Notes: generated from the sequence alone by a model not told the origin. Shown: positions 35,978-44,750, counted from the stretch's first letter. The stretch is DNA of 64,000 nt from an uncultured Bacteroidales bacterium (GCA_902788315.1 CADAJS010000018.1:34713-98712); one strand, 5' to 3'. Numbers and translations are program-made.

Positions 35978-36688
35978 TCAGTTATGTACCAGCGTACCTA
36001 TCTGTTCGCCCTCCATGACGCGGCGCAGGTTGCCATAGACATCCATGTTGAAGACATAGATGGGCAGGCCGTTCTCCTTGCACATCGTGGTGGCTGTGAG
36101 GTCCATCACCTTCAGGCCGCGGTTGTAAATCTCGTCGTACGTGATGTCCTGAAACTTCGTGGCCGTGGGGTCCTTCTCGGGGTCGGCAGTGTAGATGCCA
36201 TCGACGCGTGTGCCCTTGAGCATCACGTCGGCCTCGATCTCGATGCCTCGCAGCGAGCTGCCCGTGTCGGTGGTGAAATACGGATTACCCGTGCCTGCAC
36301 TCATAATGACCACCTCGCCCTGCTGCATGGCCTCGATGGCCTTCCATTTGGTGTACAGCTCGCCGATGGGTTCCATGCGGATGGCAGTGAGCACACGGGC
36401 CTTCACGCCTGCGGCCACCAGGGCACTGCTCAGCGCCAGCGAGTTGATCACGGTGGCCAGCATACCCATCTGGTCGCCCTTCACGCGGTCGAAGCCCTTG
36501 CCCGCGCCGGAGAGGCCTCGGAAGATGTTGCCGCCCCCGATGACAATGCCTATCTGGACGCCCATCGCATGGACCTCCTTGATTTGTTCTGCATACTGGG
36601 CCAGGCGCCGTTCGTCGATGCCATAGCCTTTCTCGCCCATCAGGCTCTCACCCGAGAGCTTCAGTAGAATTCTGTTAAATCGCTTCAT
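35978..36688 (-). CDS. pyrH: UMP kinase
   Basis: The 236-residue amino-acid-kinase-fold enzyme phosphorylates UMP to UDP. It shows the N-terminal LLKLSGESL, the glycine-rich GIVIGGGNIFRG and the late GIYTADPEKDP segments of PyrH. ATG 36688 gives MKRFNRILLKLSGE, the expected start; an open frame to 36709 adds seven residues. It is separated from birA by a long hairpin. Confidence 0.95.
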   Translation of the reverse strand: MKRFNRILLKLSGESLMGEKGYGIDERRLAQYAEQIKEVHAMGVQIGIVIGGGNIFRGLSGAGKGFDRVKGDQMGMLATVINSLALSSALVAAGVKARVLTAIRMEPIGELYTKWKAIEAMQQGEVVIMSAGTGNPYFTTDTGSSLRGIEIEADVMLKGTRVDGIYTADPEKDPTATKFQDITYDEIYNRGLKVMDLTATTMCKENGLPIYVFNMDVYGNLRRVMEGEQIGTLVHN

Positions 36689-36702
36689 GTTATTAAGTTT
36701 TA

Positions 36703-36796
36703 GCCTCACCCCCCGGCCCCTCTCCGAGGAGAGGGAATCGCTGCTGATATCCGCTTCGGGTCTCCCCTCTCCCCGGAGAGGGGCCGGGGGTGAGGC
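36703..36796. repeat. Long near-perfect inverted repeat between birA and pyrH
   Basis: The left arm 36703-36726 (GCCTCACC, C run, GGCCCCTCTCCG) and right arm 36774-36796 pair over 23 bp with one bulged C. A smaller CTCTCCgaGGAGAG hairpin lies at the inner edge of the left arm. It begins 6 bases past the birA stop, so a transcriptional barrier is likely. Similar C-run/G-run hairpins sit at 10471, 32926 and 50411. Confidence 0.85.
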
Positions 36797-36801
36797 TTTA
36801 T

Positions 36802-37539
36802 TTATTCATACTTCACCTCCTTGAAGGCATATCGCCGCTGGTGCCCTTCGGTGTCCGTCATAAGCAGATGGCCGCCAGGTTCCACGCCCGTGATGGTGGC
36901 CCGGAAACGGCCATCGGCATCGCTGTAGTCGGCTTCGACTCCGAGGCGGAAGAGGCGTGACAGATAGAGCTGGTGCAGCTCATCGAAAAGGCCATTCTCA
37001 AGCATAGCCACGTACAGGGCAAAACAGTCCAGAAGCCGTTCGAGCACCTCCTCACGGTCCACCTCTCGTCCCAGCACCTGGCGGAGCGAGACGGGATTGG
37101 GCGCATCGCTCACGAAGCGCTTCTGGTTTACATTGAGCCCCACGCCCAGGATGCTGCGTCGCACGAGAGGTCCAGCCAGCTCGTTCTCGATGAGGATGCC
37201 CGTCATCTTCCGCTGACCACAGTAGATGTCGTTGGGCCACTTGATGCTCACCCCTTCGACATAGCTGCTCAGTGCATCGCTGATGGCCAAAGACAAAGCC
37301 TCGGAGAGCGTAAAGGCCCTGCTGGCCTCCAGGCTCTTGGGTCGCACGACGAGGCTGAGCAGCAGGTTCTCTCCCCGCTCGCTCTCCCACGAGTTGGTGC
37401 CTGCACCGCGTCCGGCCGTTTGAAACTCAGCGGTCACCAACTGCCACTCGTCCGACTCGGACAGTGTCTTGGCATAGCGGTTTGTGCTGTCCACTTCCTC
37501 CAGACGGATACGACATACTGGCCTTTTTTCCTGCATCAT
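36802..37539 (-). CDS. birA: Biotin--[acetyl-CoA carboxylase] ligase
   Basis: The 245-residue enzyme activates biotin as biotinyl-AMP and transfers it to the biotin carboxyl carrier protein. The conserved GRGAGTNSW (GRGR-x-x-NxW type, with Ala at the fourth position) and KWPNDIYC with KMTGILIE are present. The N-terminal DNA-binding domain of the E. coli regulator is absent, so this is a catalytic-only form. It faces tadA from overlapping divergent promoters. Confidence 0.92.
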   Translation of the reverse strand: MMQEKRPVCRIRLEEVDSTNRYAKTLSESDEWQLVTAEFQTAGRGAGTNSWESERGENLLLSLVVRPKSLEASRAFTLSEALSLAISDALSSYVEGVSIKWPNDIYCGQRKMTGILIENELAGPLVRRSILGVGLNVNQKRFVSDAPNPVSLRQVLGREVDREEVLERLLDCFALYVAMLENGLFDELHQLYLSRLFRLGVEADYSDADGRFRATITGVEPGGHLLMTDTEGHQRRYAFKEVKYE

Positions 37540-37561
37540 TGGCTCTTTTCTGCTACTTCAG

Positions 37562-37592
37562 TTTGCAAAGTTAGGAAAAAAACGTAACTTCG
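37562..37592 (+). promoter_or_regulatory. Promoter of tadA
   Basis: TTTG at 37562-37565, 19 nt, TAACTTCG at 37585-37592 (one mismatch). It overlaps the birA -7 box in the opposite orientation. Confidence 0.58.
37566..37573 (-). promoter_or_regulatory. -7 element of birA
   Basis: Minus strand TAACTTTG (37573-37566), 27 bases before the birA start; it lies inside the spacer of the divergent tadA promoter. Confidence 0.58.
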
Positions 37593-37616
37593 CAGGGAGA
37601 AACGGAGCAAAAAACA

Positions 37617-38051
37617 ATGGCCGACGACAAATTCTACATGCGCGAGGCGCTGGCCGAGGCACGGCGAGCCTTCGACGAGGGAGAGATACCCATCGGGGCG
37701 GTGGTGGTGTGCCAGGGGCGCATCATCGCCCGCACCCACAACCTGACGGAGCGGCTCACCGACGTGACGGCACATGCCGAGATGCAGGCCATCACGGCTG
37801 CCGCAGACCATCTGGGCGGCAAGTACCTGCCGGAGTGCACGCTATACGTCACCGTGGAACCCTGCCCGATGTGCGCCGGGGCGCTGGGGTGGGCCCAGAT
37901 AGGGCGTGTGGTATATGGCGCCTCGGACGAGAAACGTGGCTACCGACGCTTTGCCCCCGACGTCCTGCATCCCCGCACGGAAGTGGCCGCAGGCGTCCTC
38001 GAGGAGGACTGCAGCGCCCTGATGAAGCTGTTCTTCCAGAAGAAACGGTAG
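37617..38051 (+). CDS. tadA: tRNA-specific adenosine deaminase
   Basis: The 144-residue zinc deaminase converts A34 to inosine in tRNA-Arg(ACG). The zinc site is H53AE55 with Cys83 and Cys86 in PCPMC, and Glu55 is the catalytic acid. Length and motifs are standard. It is expressed from a promoter overlapping that of birA. Confidence 0.94.
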   Translation: MADDKFYMREALAEARRAFDEGEIPIGAVVVCQGRIIARTHNLTERLTDVTAHAEMQAITAAADHLGGKYLPECTLYVTVEPCPMCAGALGWAQIGRVVYGASDEKRGYRRFAPDVLHPRTEVAAGVLEEDCSALMKLFFQKKR

Positions 38052-38109
38052 CCAGGAGAGAACCCTTATATATTAATATGTACGCGCGCGTATAATAATC
38101 ACATACATC

Positions 38110-40002
38110 ATGAATGCCATACGAAGCATATCCCAAGCCAAGGCTGTCAGCATGGCCGTGGCGCTGCTCCTGCTGCCCGCATGGGCGGGGGGAGAAGGTC
38201 TTAAACGCGTGGACGACGTGTTCACGCCGCTGCCTGCAGGGAGCGTGGAGCTGACCAACTACCTCGAGAACGACATCCGCAACAGCATCCAGCACTGGCA
38301 GAAGGAGGCGGTACCCTACCCACGGCTGGTGGAGTTCTTCCGCTCGGGGCATCCTCAGTTTGCCCTGGGCGAGATGTGGGGCAAGGCGGTGCGCTCCGGC
38401 TCGATGTTCTATCGCTACCGCGCCGACGAGGAACTGCGGCAGATTCTGGCCGCCACGGTGGCCGACCTGCTCTCCACCACCCGCTCCAATGGCAGCATCA
38501 GCTGTGCTCCGCCCGAGCTGCAGCCCGAGAGTGGCGGCGGCGACATGTGGGAGAGGAAGTATGTGCTGCTGGGGCTAAGCCAGTATTACCGCCAGGTGGA
38601 GCAGGACCCTGCCGTGCTCCGGGCAATGGAGCGCGAGGCACAGAGCATCATCGACCAGGTGGGCCCGGCGCCCAAGGTGGACATCACCACGCTGGGGTGG
38701 AGTGCCAACAAGATAGAGTCGTCGTCGCTCCTGGAACCGATGATGCGCCTCTACTTCCTCACGGGCAAGCCGCAGTATCTGGACTTTGCCTCCTACATCA
38801 TACAGCAAGGCGGCTGCAGTGGCAGCGACCTCTTCCAGCAGGCGTATGACGGAGTGTGGCCGCGCCTGATGGGCAACGTCTATCCGAAGGCCTACGAGAT
38901 GCTCTCCGTCTTCGAGGGGCTGGCCGAGTATTATCGCGCGACGGGCGACAAACGATGGATGCAGTGCCTCAGGAATATGTACGAGGGCGTGCGCGACCGC
39001 GAACTGACCATCCTGGGCAACGGCGGGGCCGACCAGCCCTACTTTCCCCAGTGGTACGGCGAGGCGTGGAGCGACACACGCTTCGAACAGACAAATCCCA
39101 AGCAGACGCGCATGATGGAGACGTGCATCGGCGTGACGTGGATGAAGTTCTGCTCCCAGATGCTGCGCCTGACGGGCAACCCCGAGACGGTGGACCTCAT
39201 CGAGCGCTATGTCTATAACGGCCTGCTGGGAGCCATGAAGCCCTCGGGCGACGGCTTCAGCTACGTGAACCTGCTCAACGGCGAGAAGGTGACGAACCAC
39301 GGCTGGGGATGGGACTTCGACGGACGGCCCGTGACGTGCTGCAACCTGAACGGCCCCATGGGGCTGGCCTATATCCCCTTCGTGCTGGCCATGCAGGCAA
39401 AGGAGGGTCCCGTCGTGAACCTGTATAATGCGGCTCGCATCCGAGCCAAGAGCGAGACGGGCGCGGACGTGGAAATGGAGGTCAGGACAGACTTCCCACG
39501 GGACAGCCACGTGGAGATACTGGTGACACCGGAGCGTCGGGAGACATTCACCCTGCGCCTGCGCATCCCGGGCTGGAGCCAACGGACTGAGTGTCGCATC
39601 AACGGCCGGCGCGTGAAGGAGGTGCAGAGCGGAACATACCTCACGCTGCGCCGGCGCTGGAAACGGGGCGACCGCGTAAGCCTCCGCTTCGACATGCGCT
39701 GCCACCTGATTCCCGCCCCGCACGGCACCAACCGCGACGGCGACCACTTCCAGGCACTCATCTACGGACCCATCGTGCTGGCGCGCGACGAGAACACAGA
39801 CCCGCACTATATGCAGCCCGTCTCAATAACGGCCAGCGCGGCACAGGAGGTCAGCATCCAGCCCACGACGCCCACCCTGTCCGGCACGCGCATGGAGTTC
39901 ATTGTCCCCACGACCGACGGCCCCATCCACATGGTGGACTATGCCTCGGTGAACGGATGGGAGGGCAAGCACGTCTGTACCTGGTTGCCTGTGAAGGATT
40001 AA
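38110..40002 (+). CDS. GH127-type beta-L-arabinofuranosidase
   Basis: The 630-residue secreted enzyme has a signal peptide (about residues 1-28), an (alpha/alpha)6 barrel and a C-terminal beta-sandwich. The zinc/catalytic set of GH127 and its relatives is present: Glu337 and Cys339 (METCIG) and Cys410-Cys411 (TCCN). Members remove beta-L-arabinofuranose from plant glycoproteins or pectin; GH146 is a close alternative. The gap from tadA is 58 bases and holds the palindrome TACGCGCGCGTA at 38081-38092, between AT-rich runs. Confidence 0.87.
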   Translation: MNAIRSISQAKAVSMAVALLLLPAWAGGEGLKRVDDVFTPLPAGSVELTNYLENDIRNSIQHWQKEAVPYPRLVEFFRSGHPQFALGEMWGKAVRSGSMFYRYRADEELRQILAATVADLLSTTRSNGSISCAPPELQPESGGGDMWERKYVLLGLSQYYRQVEQDPAVLRAMEREAQSIIDQVGPAPKVDITTLGWSANKIESSSLLEPMMRLYFLTGKPQYLDFASYIIQQGGCSGSDLFQQAYDGVWPRLMGNVYPKAYEMLSVFEGLAEYYRATGDKRWMQCLRNMYEGVRDRELTILGNGGADQPYFPQWYGEAWSDTRFEQTNPKQTRMMETCIGVTWMKFCSQMLRLTGNPETVDLIERYVYNGLLGAMKPSGDGFSYVNLLNGEKVTNHGWGWDFDGRPVTCCNLNGPMGLAYIPFVLAMQAKEGPVVNLYNAARIRAKSETGADVEMEVRTDFPRDSHVEILVTPERRETFTLRLRIPGWSQRTECRINGRRVKEVQSGTYLTLRRRWKRGDRVSLRFDMRCHLIPAPHGTNRDGDHFQALIYGPIVLARDENTDPHYMQPVSITASAAQEVSIQPTTPTLSGTRMEFIVPTTDGPIHMVDYASVNGWEGKHVCTWLPVKD

Positions 40003-40019
40003 AGGTTAGGGATTAAAGA

Positions 40020-40454
40020 TTAGGGATTAGCAGCCGGAGCAGCCTCCTGTAGAAAGCGGAAGTCGTAGAAGATGTCGCCCGCCGTCACGGTGAGCGTCAC
40101 GCTGTGGGCATCCTTGGAAATGTTTTCGGGAAAGACAACGGTGAGCTTGTTGCCCTCTACGGTGGCAGAGAAATGGCGCCCTTGGAGATGATGAATGTCG
40201 TTGCCATTCCCGCCTTTGGGATAGTAATCCACACCATCCTCGCGTGCATTGCTAATCCAAGGCCCACGATAGTTCTTGCATTCAAAGCACAATGTATCGG
40301 CCGCCACACCCACGATGTACACGCCCTTCTCGGCCTTTGCGCCGTCAAGAGTTTCCCATTTCATCGCATCCCAGTCGCCATCGGGCTCCGTCACCGAACA
40401 AGCGGCAAACAACATGGCACACAACGCGGCAGGAAACAGTCTCCTTAACATCAT
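40020..40454 (-). CDS. Small lipoprotein of unknown function
   Basis: The product of about 144 residues has a signal peptide and a lipobox (FAAC) near residue 19. The mature domain is rich in strands with WDAMKWETLDG near its start. I do not recognise the family. A frame is open to 40484, but the promoter box TACCTTTG (40489-40482) overlaps it, so I start at ATG 40454 (40451 also possible). It is convergent with the GH127 gene, 17 bases apart. Confidence 0.72.
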   Translation of the reverse strand: MMLRRLFPAALCAMLFAACSVTEPDGDWDAMKWETLDGAKAEKGVYIVGVAADTLCFECKNYRGPWISNAREDGVDYYPKGGNGNDIHHLQGRHFSATVEGNKLTVVFPENISKDAHSVTLTVTAGDIFYDFRFLQEAAPAANP

Positions 40455-40481
40455 ATCACACATTATAGGTTCAATCAAATA

Positions 40482-40489
40482 CAAAGGTA
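40482..40489 (-). promoter_or_regulatory. -7 element of the small lipoprotein
   Basis: Minus strand TACCTTTG (40489-40482), 28 bases before ATG 40454. It sets the start of that gene. Confidence 0.5.
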
Positions 40490-40606
40490 CATAATAATTA
40501 AGAGCGAAGAATAATGATTAACAATAATTAACGGAGACATATCTTCGCCAGCTGGATGCAACCTTTTGCCCGCAGGGCAGTCTAAAGAATACTAAACTAT
40601 GCAATC

Positions 40607-42001
40607 ATGGACAAGAAGAATCCCTGCGGCATGGACCGCCGCCAGTTCCTGGGACGTATGGGCATGGGCTACGCCACCGCCCTCTCGCTCATGGCTCTCC
40701 ATCCCCTGCGCCTCAGCGCACGGTCACAGACCACGAATTCCACACAGACCGGTACCGACGCCCCCGAGGGCGGGATGACCTATCGCACCCAGCGAGGCAC
40801 GGGCGAGAAGATCTCGCTCCTGGGCTTCGGCATGATGCGCCTGCCGCGCGAGCAGGAGGAGGTGGACCGCCTGGTGGACTATGCCATCGCCCACGGCGTG
40901 AACTATTTCGACACGGCTCCCGTCTATGGCGGCGGCACCAACGAGGGCATCACAGGCCGCACGCTCAGCCGCTATCCGCGCGAGAAATACTATGTGGCCA
41001 CCAAGATGTCTAACCAGCACCGCGACCTGTGGTCGCTGGAGCGGTCGAAGGAGATGTACGAGAACTCGTTCCGCCAGCTGCAGGTGGACTACATCGACTA
41101 CTACCTGCTCCACTCGGTGGGAGGCGGAGGGCTGGAGACCCTGCGCGGACGTTTCCTGGACAACGGACTGCTGGACTTCCTCCTGAAGGAGCGCGAGGCC
41201 GGCCGCATACGCCATCTGGGCTTCAGCTACCACGGCGACGTGAAGGTATTCGACTGGCTGCTGGACCATCACGATACATACCACTGGGACTTCGTGCAGA
41301 TTCAGATGAACTATCTCGACTGGCACCATGCTGGCAGCCGACGTCGGCGCGGCGGCGATGCCAACGCCGAGTACCTGTACGGGCGGCTGGAGAAGCTGGG
41401 CATACAGTGCGTCATCATGGAACCCCTTCGAGGCGGCAGCCTGGCCAATGTCACAGACGAGGTGTGCACTCAGCTGAATCGTTCACGTTCCGGCGACAGC
41501 CCCGCACGCTGGGGATTCCGCTGGGTGGGAAGCCATCCCAACGTGCTCACCACCCTCAGCGGCATGAACCGCATGGAACATCTTGAGGAGAATGTGGCCA
41601 CCTTCTCGCCCCTGGAGCCCTGCCCCAAGGTGGAGAACGAGCTGCTGGCACGCATCGCCGATCAGATGTCGGGCCTGCCCACCATCGGCTGCACCACCTG
41701 TGCCTACTGCATGCCATGCAAATACGGGGTCGATATCCCCGGCAACTTTGCCTTCTATAACAAAGAGGTCACCGAGGGCCGACTGCCGCTGCCCGAGCCC
41801 ACCGCCGACGACTACGACCAGCGCCGCACGGCCTATCTCGAGGCCTATCGCGCCGCCATCCCCGACAAGGCACGAGCCAACCGCTGCCAGGACTGCGGCG
41901 AATGCCTGAAGAAATGTCCGCAACAGCTGCCCATCCCCACCCACATGAGCCACCTCGTGGAGATGACACGGAAGAAGAGAGTGCGGGATTCTTTGCACTA
42001 A
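40607..42001 (+). CDS. Tat-exported aldo/keto reductase with ferredoxin domain
   Basis: The 464-residue protein begins with a twin-arginine signal (DRRQFLG, Arg11-Arg12, then a hydrophobic stretch). An aldo/keto reductase barrel follows with tetrad Asp102, Tyr107, Lys133 and His169. The C-terminal domain has two cysteine clusters (CTTCAYCMPC and CQDCGECLKKC) for 4Fe-4S centres. This fusion is known in anaerobes. The Tat signal implies folding with clusters before export. It is followed 69 bases later by an FMN-binding protein, a plausible electron partner. The substrate is unknown. Confidence 0.88.
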   Translation: MDKKNPCGMDRRQFLGRMGMGYATALSLMALHPLRLSARSQTTNSTQTGTDAPEGGMTYRTQRGTGEKISLLGFGMMRLPREQEEVDRLVDYAIAHGVNYFDTAPVYGGGTNEGITGRTLSRYPREKYYVATKMSNQHRDLWSLERSKEMYENSFRQLQVDYIDYYLLHSVGGGGLETLRGRFLDNGLLDFLLKEREAGRIRHLGFSYHGDVKVFDWLLDHHDTYHWDFVQIQMNYLDWHHAGSRRRRGGDANAEYLYGRLEKLGIQCVIMEPLRGGSLANVTDEVCTQLNRSRSGDSPARWGFRWVGSHPNVLTTLSGMNRMEHLEENVATFSPLEPCPKVENELLARIADQMSGLPTIGCTTCAYCMPCKYGVDIPGNFAFYNKEVTEGRLPLPEPTADDYDQRRTAYLEAYRAAIPDKARANRCQDCGECLKKCPQQLPIPTHMSHLVEMTRKKRVRDSLH

Positions 42002-42070
42002 AGGCAAAGCGGCGGAGCCGAGCGAGAGATTAATTGATTAAGATTACTGCAAACAATAATTGTGAGAGAT

Positions 42071-42472
42071 ATGAACTGCAAGACACTACTGCCCGCACTG
42101 GGCATCGCCGCCCTGTGCCTCGCCCTGAGCAGCGAGACCGACGAGGCTCCCATCCTCACCCAGGAGAAGGAAACCACCATCATAAACACCACAGCCCTGG
42201 CCGATGACGTGGAGGGATATGTCTCCACCACGCCCGTCAAGATCTACATTCGTAATAATAAGGTAGCGCGCGTGGAAGCCCTCGAGAACGAGGAGATGCC
42301 CAAATACTTTAACCTCGTGGAGCAGAAGCTGCTGCGCAAGTGGGAGGGCATGTCAGTGAAGAAGGCCGAGAAGGCCCGGGTGGATGTCGTCACGGGAGCC
42401 ACCGTCTCCTCCGAGGCTGTCATCGAAAACGTTCAGCGCGGCCTCAGCTATTACAATCGCGTCAAACGCTGA
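42071..42472 (+). CDS. Exported FMN-binding domain protein
   Basis: The 133-residue product has a signal peptide (about residues 1-21) and an FMN_bind domain. VVTGATVSS holds the covalent flavinylation motif, with Thr111 as the expected attachment residue, as in RnfG/NqrC. It presumably carries electrons outside the cytoplasm. I start at ATG 42071; a GTG at 42062 is also in frame. An ApbE-type flavin transferase, needed for attachment, is not in the window. Confidence 0.84.
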   Translation: MNCKTLLPALGIAALCLALSSETDEAPILTQEKETTIINTTALADDVEGYVSTTPVKIYIRNNKVARVEALENEEMPKYFNLVEQKLLRKWEGMSVKKAEKARVDVVTGATVSSEAVIENVQRGLSYYNRVKR

Positions 42473-42742
42473 CCGGAAGAAAGCCCGCTGGCGCATAAGA
42501 CAGCCAATGCTCCCTCTCTTGATTTCCAATTTTGTCCCCCGGGAGAACTGCAAAAACCTACACACCTGTCCGGCAACAGTTTGATTGTCTGCACGTAACC
42601 TATGTGTAGGTTTTGGTGCAGGAAGGATAATAGTGTGTAGGTTATGCCTGCATTTTGAGCCCCACATAGAATCCAATGCCGCTATTGCTTGCGCCGATGC
42701 TACAGTGCCCGGCAGCCCATGAAGGATTCGGGGTCGAGTTAC
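42473..42742. other. Gene-free region after the FMN-binding gene
   Basis: I find no gene. A motif TGTGTAGGTT occurs near 42603 (as ATGTGTAGGTTTT) and 42632, with a loosely inverted AACCTACACAC near 42555. The 3' part leads into the 78-bp palindromic element. Confidence 0.4.
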
Positions 42743-42820
42743 ATAACGTGCCGCGCCGCGCTTTATCACGCGTGATAAAATAGTTTATCACGCGTGATAA
42801 AGTCCCCAGGAACACGTCAT
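42743..42820. repeat. 78-bp palindromic element with two TTTATCAC-GC-GTGATAAA cores
   Basis: The ends ATAACGTG (42743-42750) and CACGTCAT (42813-42820) flank cores at 42762-42779 and 42784-42801, 22 bp apart. The flanks GAGTTAC and GTCCCCAGGAACACGT are shared with the copy at 1603-1680. The centre dinucleotide is GC in both cores here and AC in both at 1603-1680. Confidence 0.9.
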
Positions 42821-42832
42821 GGGAAATACACG

Positions 42833-42986
42833 TTCGTCGAATGCATGCGTCGCTCGGCATAGCATTCGAGTGTGACTCGATGCTCTACTCTCACTCCTTT
42901 GCATTTGACTTCGTCGAATGCATGCGTCGCTCGGCATAGCTTTCGAGCGAGACTCGACGCTCTGCTCTCGCTCCTTTGCATTTTGC
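42833..42986. repeat. 77-bp tandem repeat, two copies
   Basis: Copies at 42833-42909 and 42910-42986 both begin TTCGTCGAATGCATGCGTCG and end with CTCCTTTGCATTT. They differ at scattered positions (for example GTGTGACTCGATG versus GCGAGACTCGACG). The repeat begins 12 bases after the palindromic element. No open frame is conserved across both copies. Confidence 0.8.
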
Positions 42987-43040
42987 AATAAGGGTGCTAA
43001 CGATGGGGGGGAGGGGGATTCGCCCCGATATACTCTTGTC

Positions 43041-44729
43041 TTATTTCCCGAAACGCGCCTGCACTACGTTGATGACGTAGTCGCCCAGTTTTTCGCACTC
43101 GCCCACGAGGTCGGAGAACATGGTTCCGACGACATAGTCGTACTGCTGGTCGTTCACGGCGGCGATGCTCTCTGCCTTCAGCCGATTGCGCATCTGGTTG
43201 ATGTCCTCCTCGATGCGGTAGGAGTCGTTGATGTCGTGTTCTCTGGTATGCCCGGTCATGACGGTGTTCATCTGCGTCAGGGCATCGTCTGTACGTTGCA
43301 TCATGGCGTCCAGCTTCGTCCTGAGGTCGCGGGTGAGTGTGGGCGAGCTGTCGAACTCGTTGCGGCGGTTCAGCGTGCGTGCCATGTTGTAGCATGCGTC
43401 GCCGATGCTCTCCAGCTCTCCAATCTCTCGCATGATCTGGCGCACTTTCTTCTTGGTGATGTCGCTGAGGTGGTCCGAGCTGACATCTTCGAGGAACCGG
43501 GCTATTTCGTATTCTGCCTGGTCGGTGATTTCCTCCTGATGCGTAATCTGTTTGTATAGGTCTCCGAAGTGTTTGTCGTCCGTCTCGTCGACGAGCTGGC
43601 GGACGAGGGTGAACATCTGCTGCACCCGCTGGCCGAGGAGGGCCGTCTCCTTCTCTGCCTGGAGGACGGAGATTTCCGGTGTCTGGACGATGTTGGCCTG
43701 AATGTAGCGAAGGCGGAACTGCTCCATCTGTGGCTGTTCACGCTCGGGCAACAGCCAGCAGACAATGCGCTCTATCTGGGGAATGAAACCGATGAGCAGC
43801 AGGGTGTTCGTCACGTTGAAGCAGGTGTGGAACATGGCCAGCACCACGGGGAGCAGCGACACTTGTCCGCCCAGGGCCGGGTTATAGCCCACCAGGTTGC
43901 AGACGACATTGACGAAGGGATAGAAGATGCAGAGCACCCATGTGACACCGATCACGTTGAACAGCAGGTGGGCCAGTGCCGCGCGACGTGCAGGGATGCC
44001 GGCTCCCAGGGCTGCGAGGTTGGCAGTGGCCGTCGTGCCGATGTTTTCGCCCATCACCAGTGCGATACCCAGATAGATGGGCAGCACGCCTGTGGAGCAC
44101 AGCAGGATGGTGATGGCCATGACGGCTGCTGACGACTGCACGATGCAGGTGATGACGGTGCCGATGGCCAGGAAGATCAGAATGGTCCAGTAGCTGCCTG
44201 TGTCAAACGAGGCGAAGAAGCTTACCACTTCCTCGTTGTGCTCCAGGTCCAGTTCCTTGCCCGCCGTGCTCAGCATGACGAGGGAGAGGAACATGAAGGC
44301 AATGCCGAAGAGGAAATCGCCCAGGAAGCGCTGCTTCTTCTTATAGATGAGGAGCATTCCGACGAAGAAGGCCGGGAAGACGAATGACGTAAGGTCCACG
44401 TTGTAGCCCAGCGACATAATCCAGGCCGTCAGCGTCGTACCGATATTGGCACCCATGATGACGGAGATGGCTTGCCCCAGGGTCAGCAGGCCTGCAGAAA
44501 CAAAGGAGACGGTCATCACCGTCGTGGCCGATGACGATTGTACGGCACACGTCACCAGGGTGCCCGTGAGCATGCCCGTCAGGCGGTTGGTGGTCATGCG
44601 TGCCAGAATGTGGCGCAATTGCGGTCCGGCCATTTTCTGCAACGCCTCGCTCATCATGCGCATGCCATAGATGAGCAATCCCAGTGCGCCGAGCAGTTTC
44701 ATTCCGATGGTTAAGTAGTCTGCTGTCAT
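43041..44729 (-). CDS. Na+/phosphate symporter with PhoU-like domain
   Basis: The 562-residue protein has two homologous membrane halves bearing the QSS motifs of the family: VQSSSATT at 63-70 and a second VQSSAAV near 196. A cytoplasmic helical PhoU-like domain of about 200 residues follows. It belongs to the Na/Pi cotransporter II (NptA/YjbB) family and moves phosphate across the inner membrane. A promoter with TTTG, 21 nt and TACCTTTG lies just upstream. Confidence 0.92.
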   Translation of the reverse strand: MTADYLTIGMKLLGALGLLIYGMRMMSEALQKMAGPQLRHILARMTTNRLTGMLTGTLVTCAVQSSSATTVMTVSFVSAGLLTLGQAISVIMGANIGTTLTAWIMSLGYNVDLTSFVFPAFFVGMLLIYKKKQRFLGDFLFGIAFMFLSLVMLSTAGKELDLEHNEEVVSFFASFDTGSYWTILIFLAIGTVITCIVQSSAAVMAITILLCSTGVLPIYLGIALVMGENIGTTATANLAALGAGIPARRAALAHLLFNVIGVTWVLCIFYPFVNVVCNLVGYNPALGGQVSLLPVVLAMFHTCFNVTNTLLLIGFIPQIERIVCWLLPEREQPQMEQFRLRYIQANIVQTPEISVLQAEKETALLGQRVQQMFTLVRQLVDETDDKHFGDLYKQITHQEEITDQAEYEIARFLEDVSSDHLSDITKKKVRQIMREIGELESIGDACYNMARTLNRRNEFDSSPTLTRDLRTKLDAMMQRTDDALTQMNTVMTGHTREHDINDSYRIEEDINQMRNRLKAESIAAVNDQQYDYVVGTMFSDLVGECEKLGDYVINVVQARFGK

Positions 44730-44750
44730 TGTCGTGGCTTTTTTCCGTTA

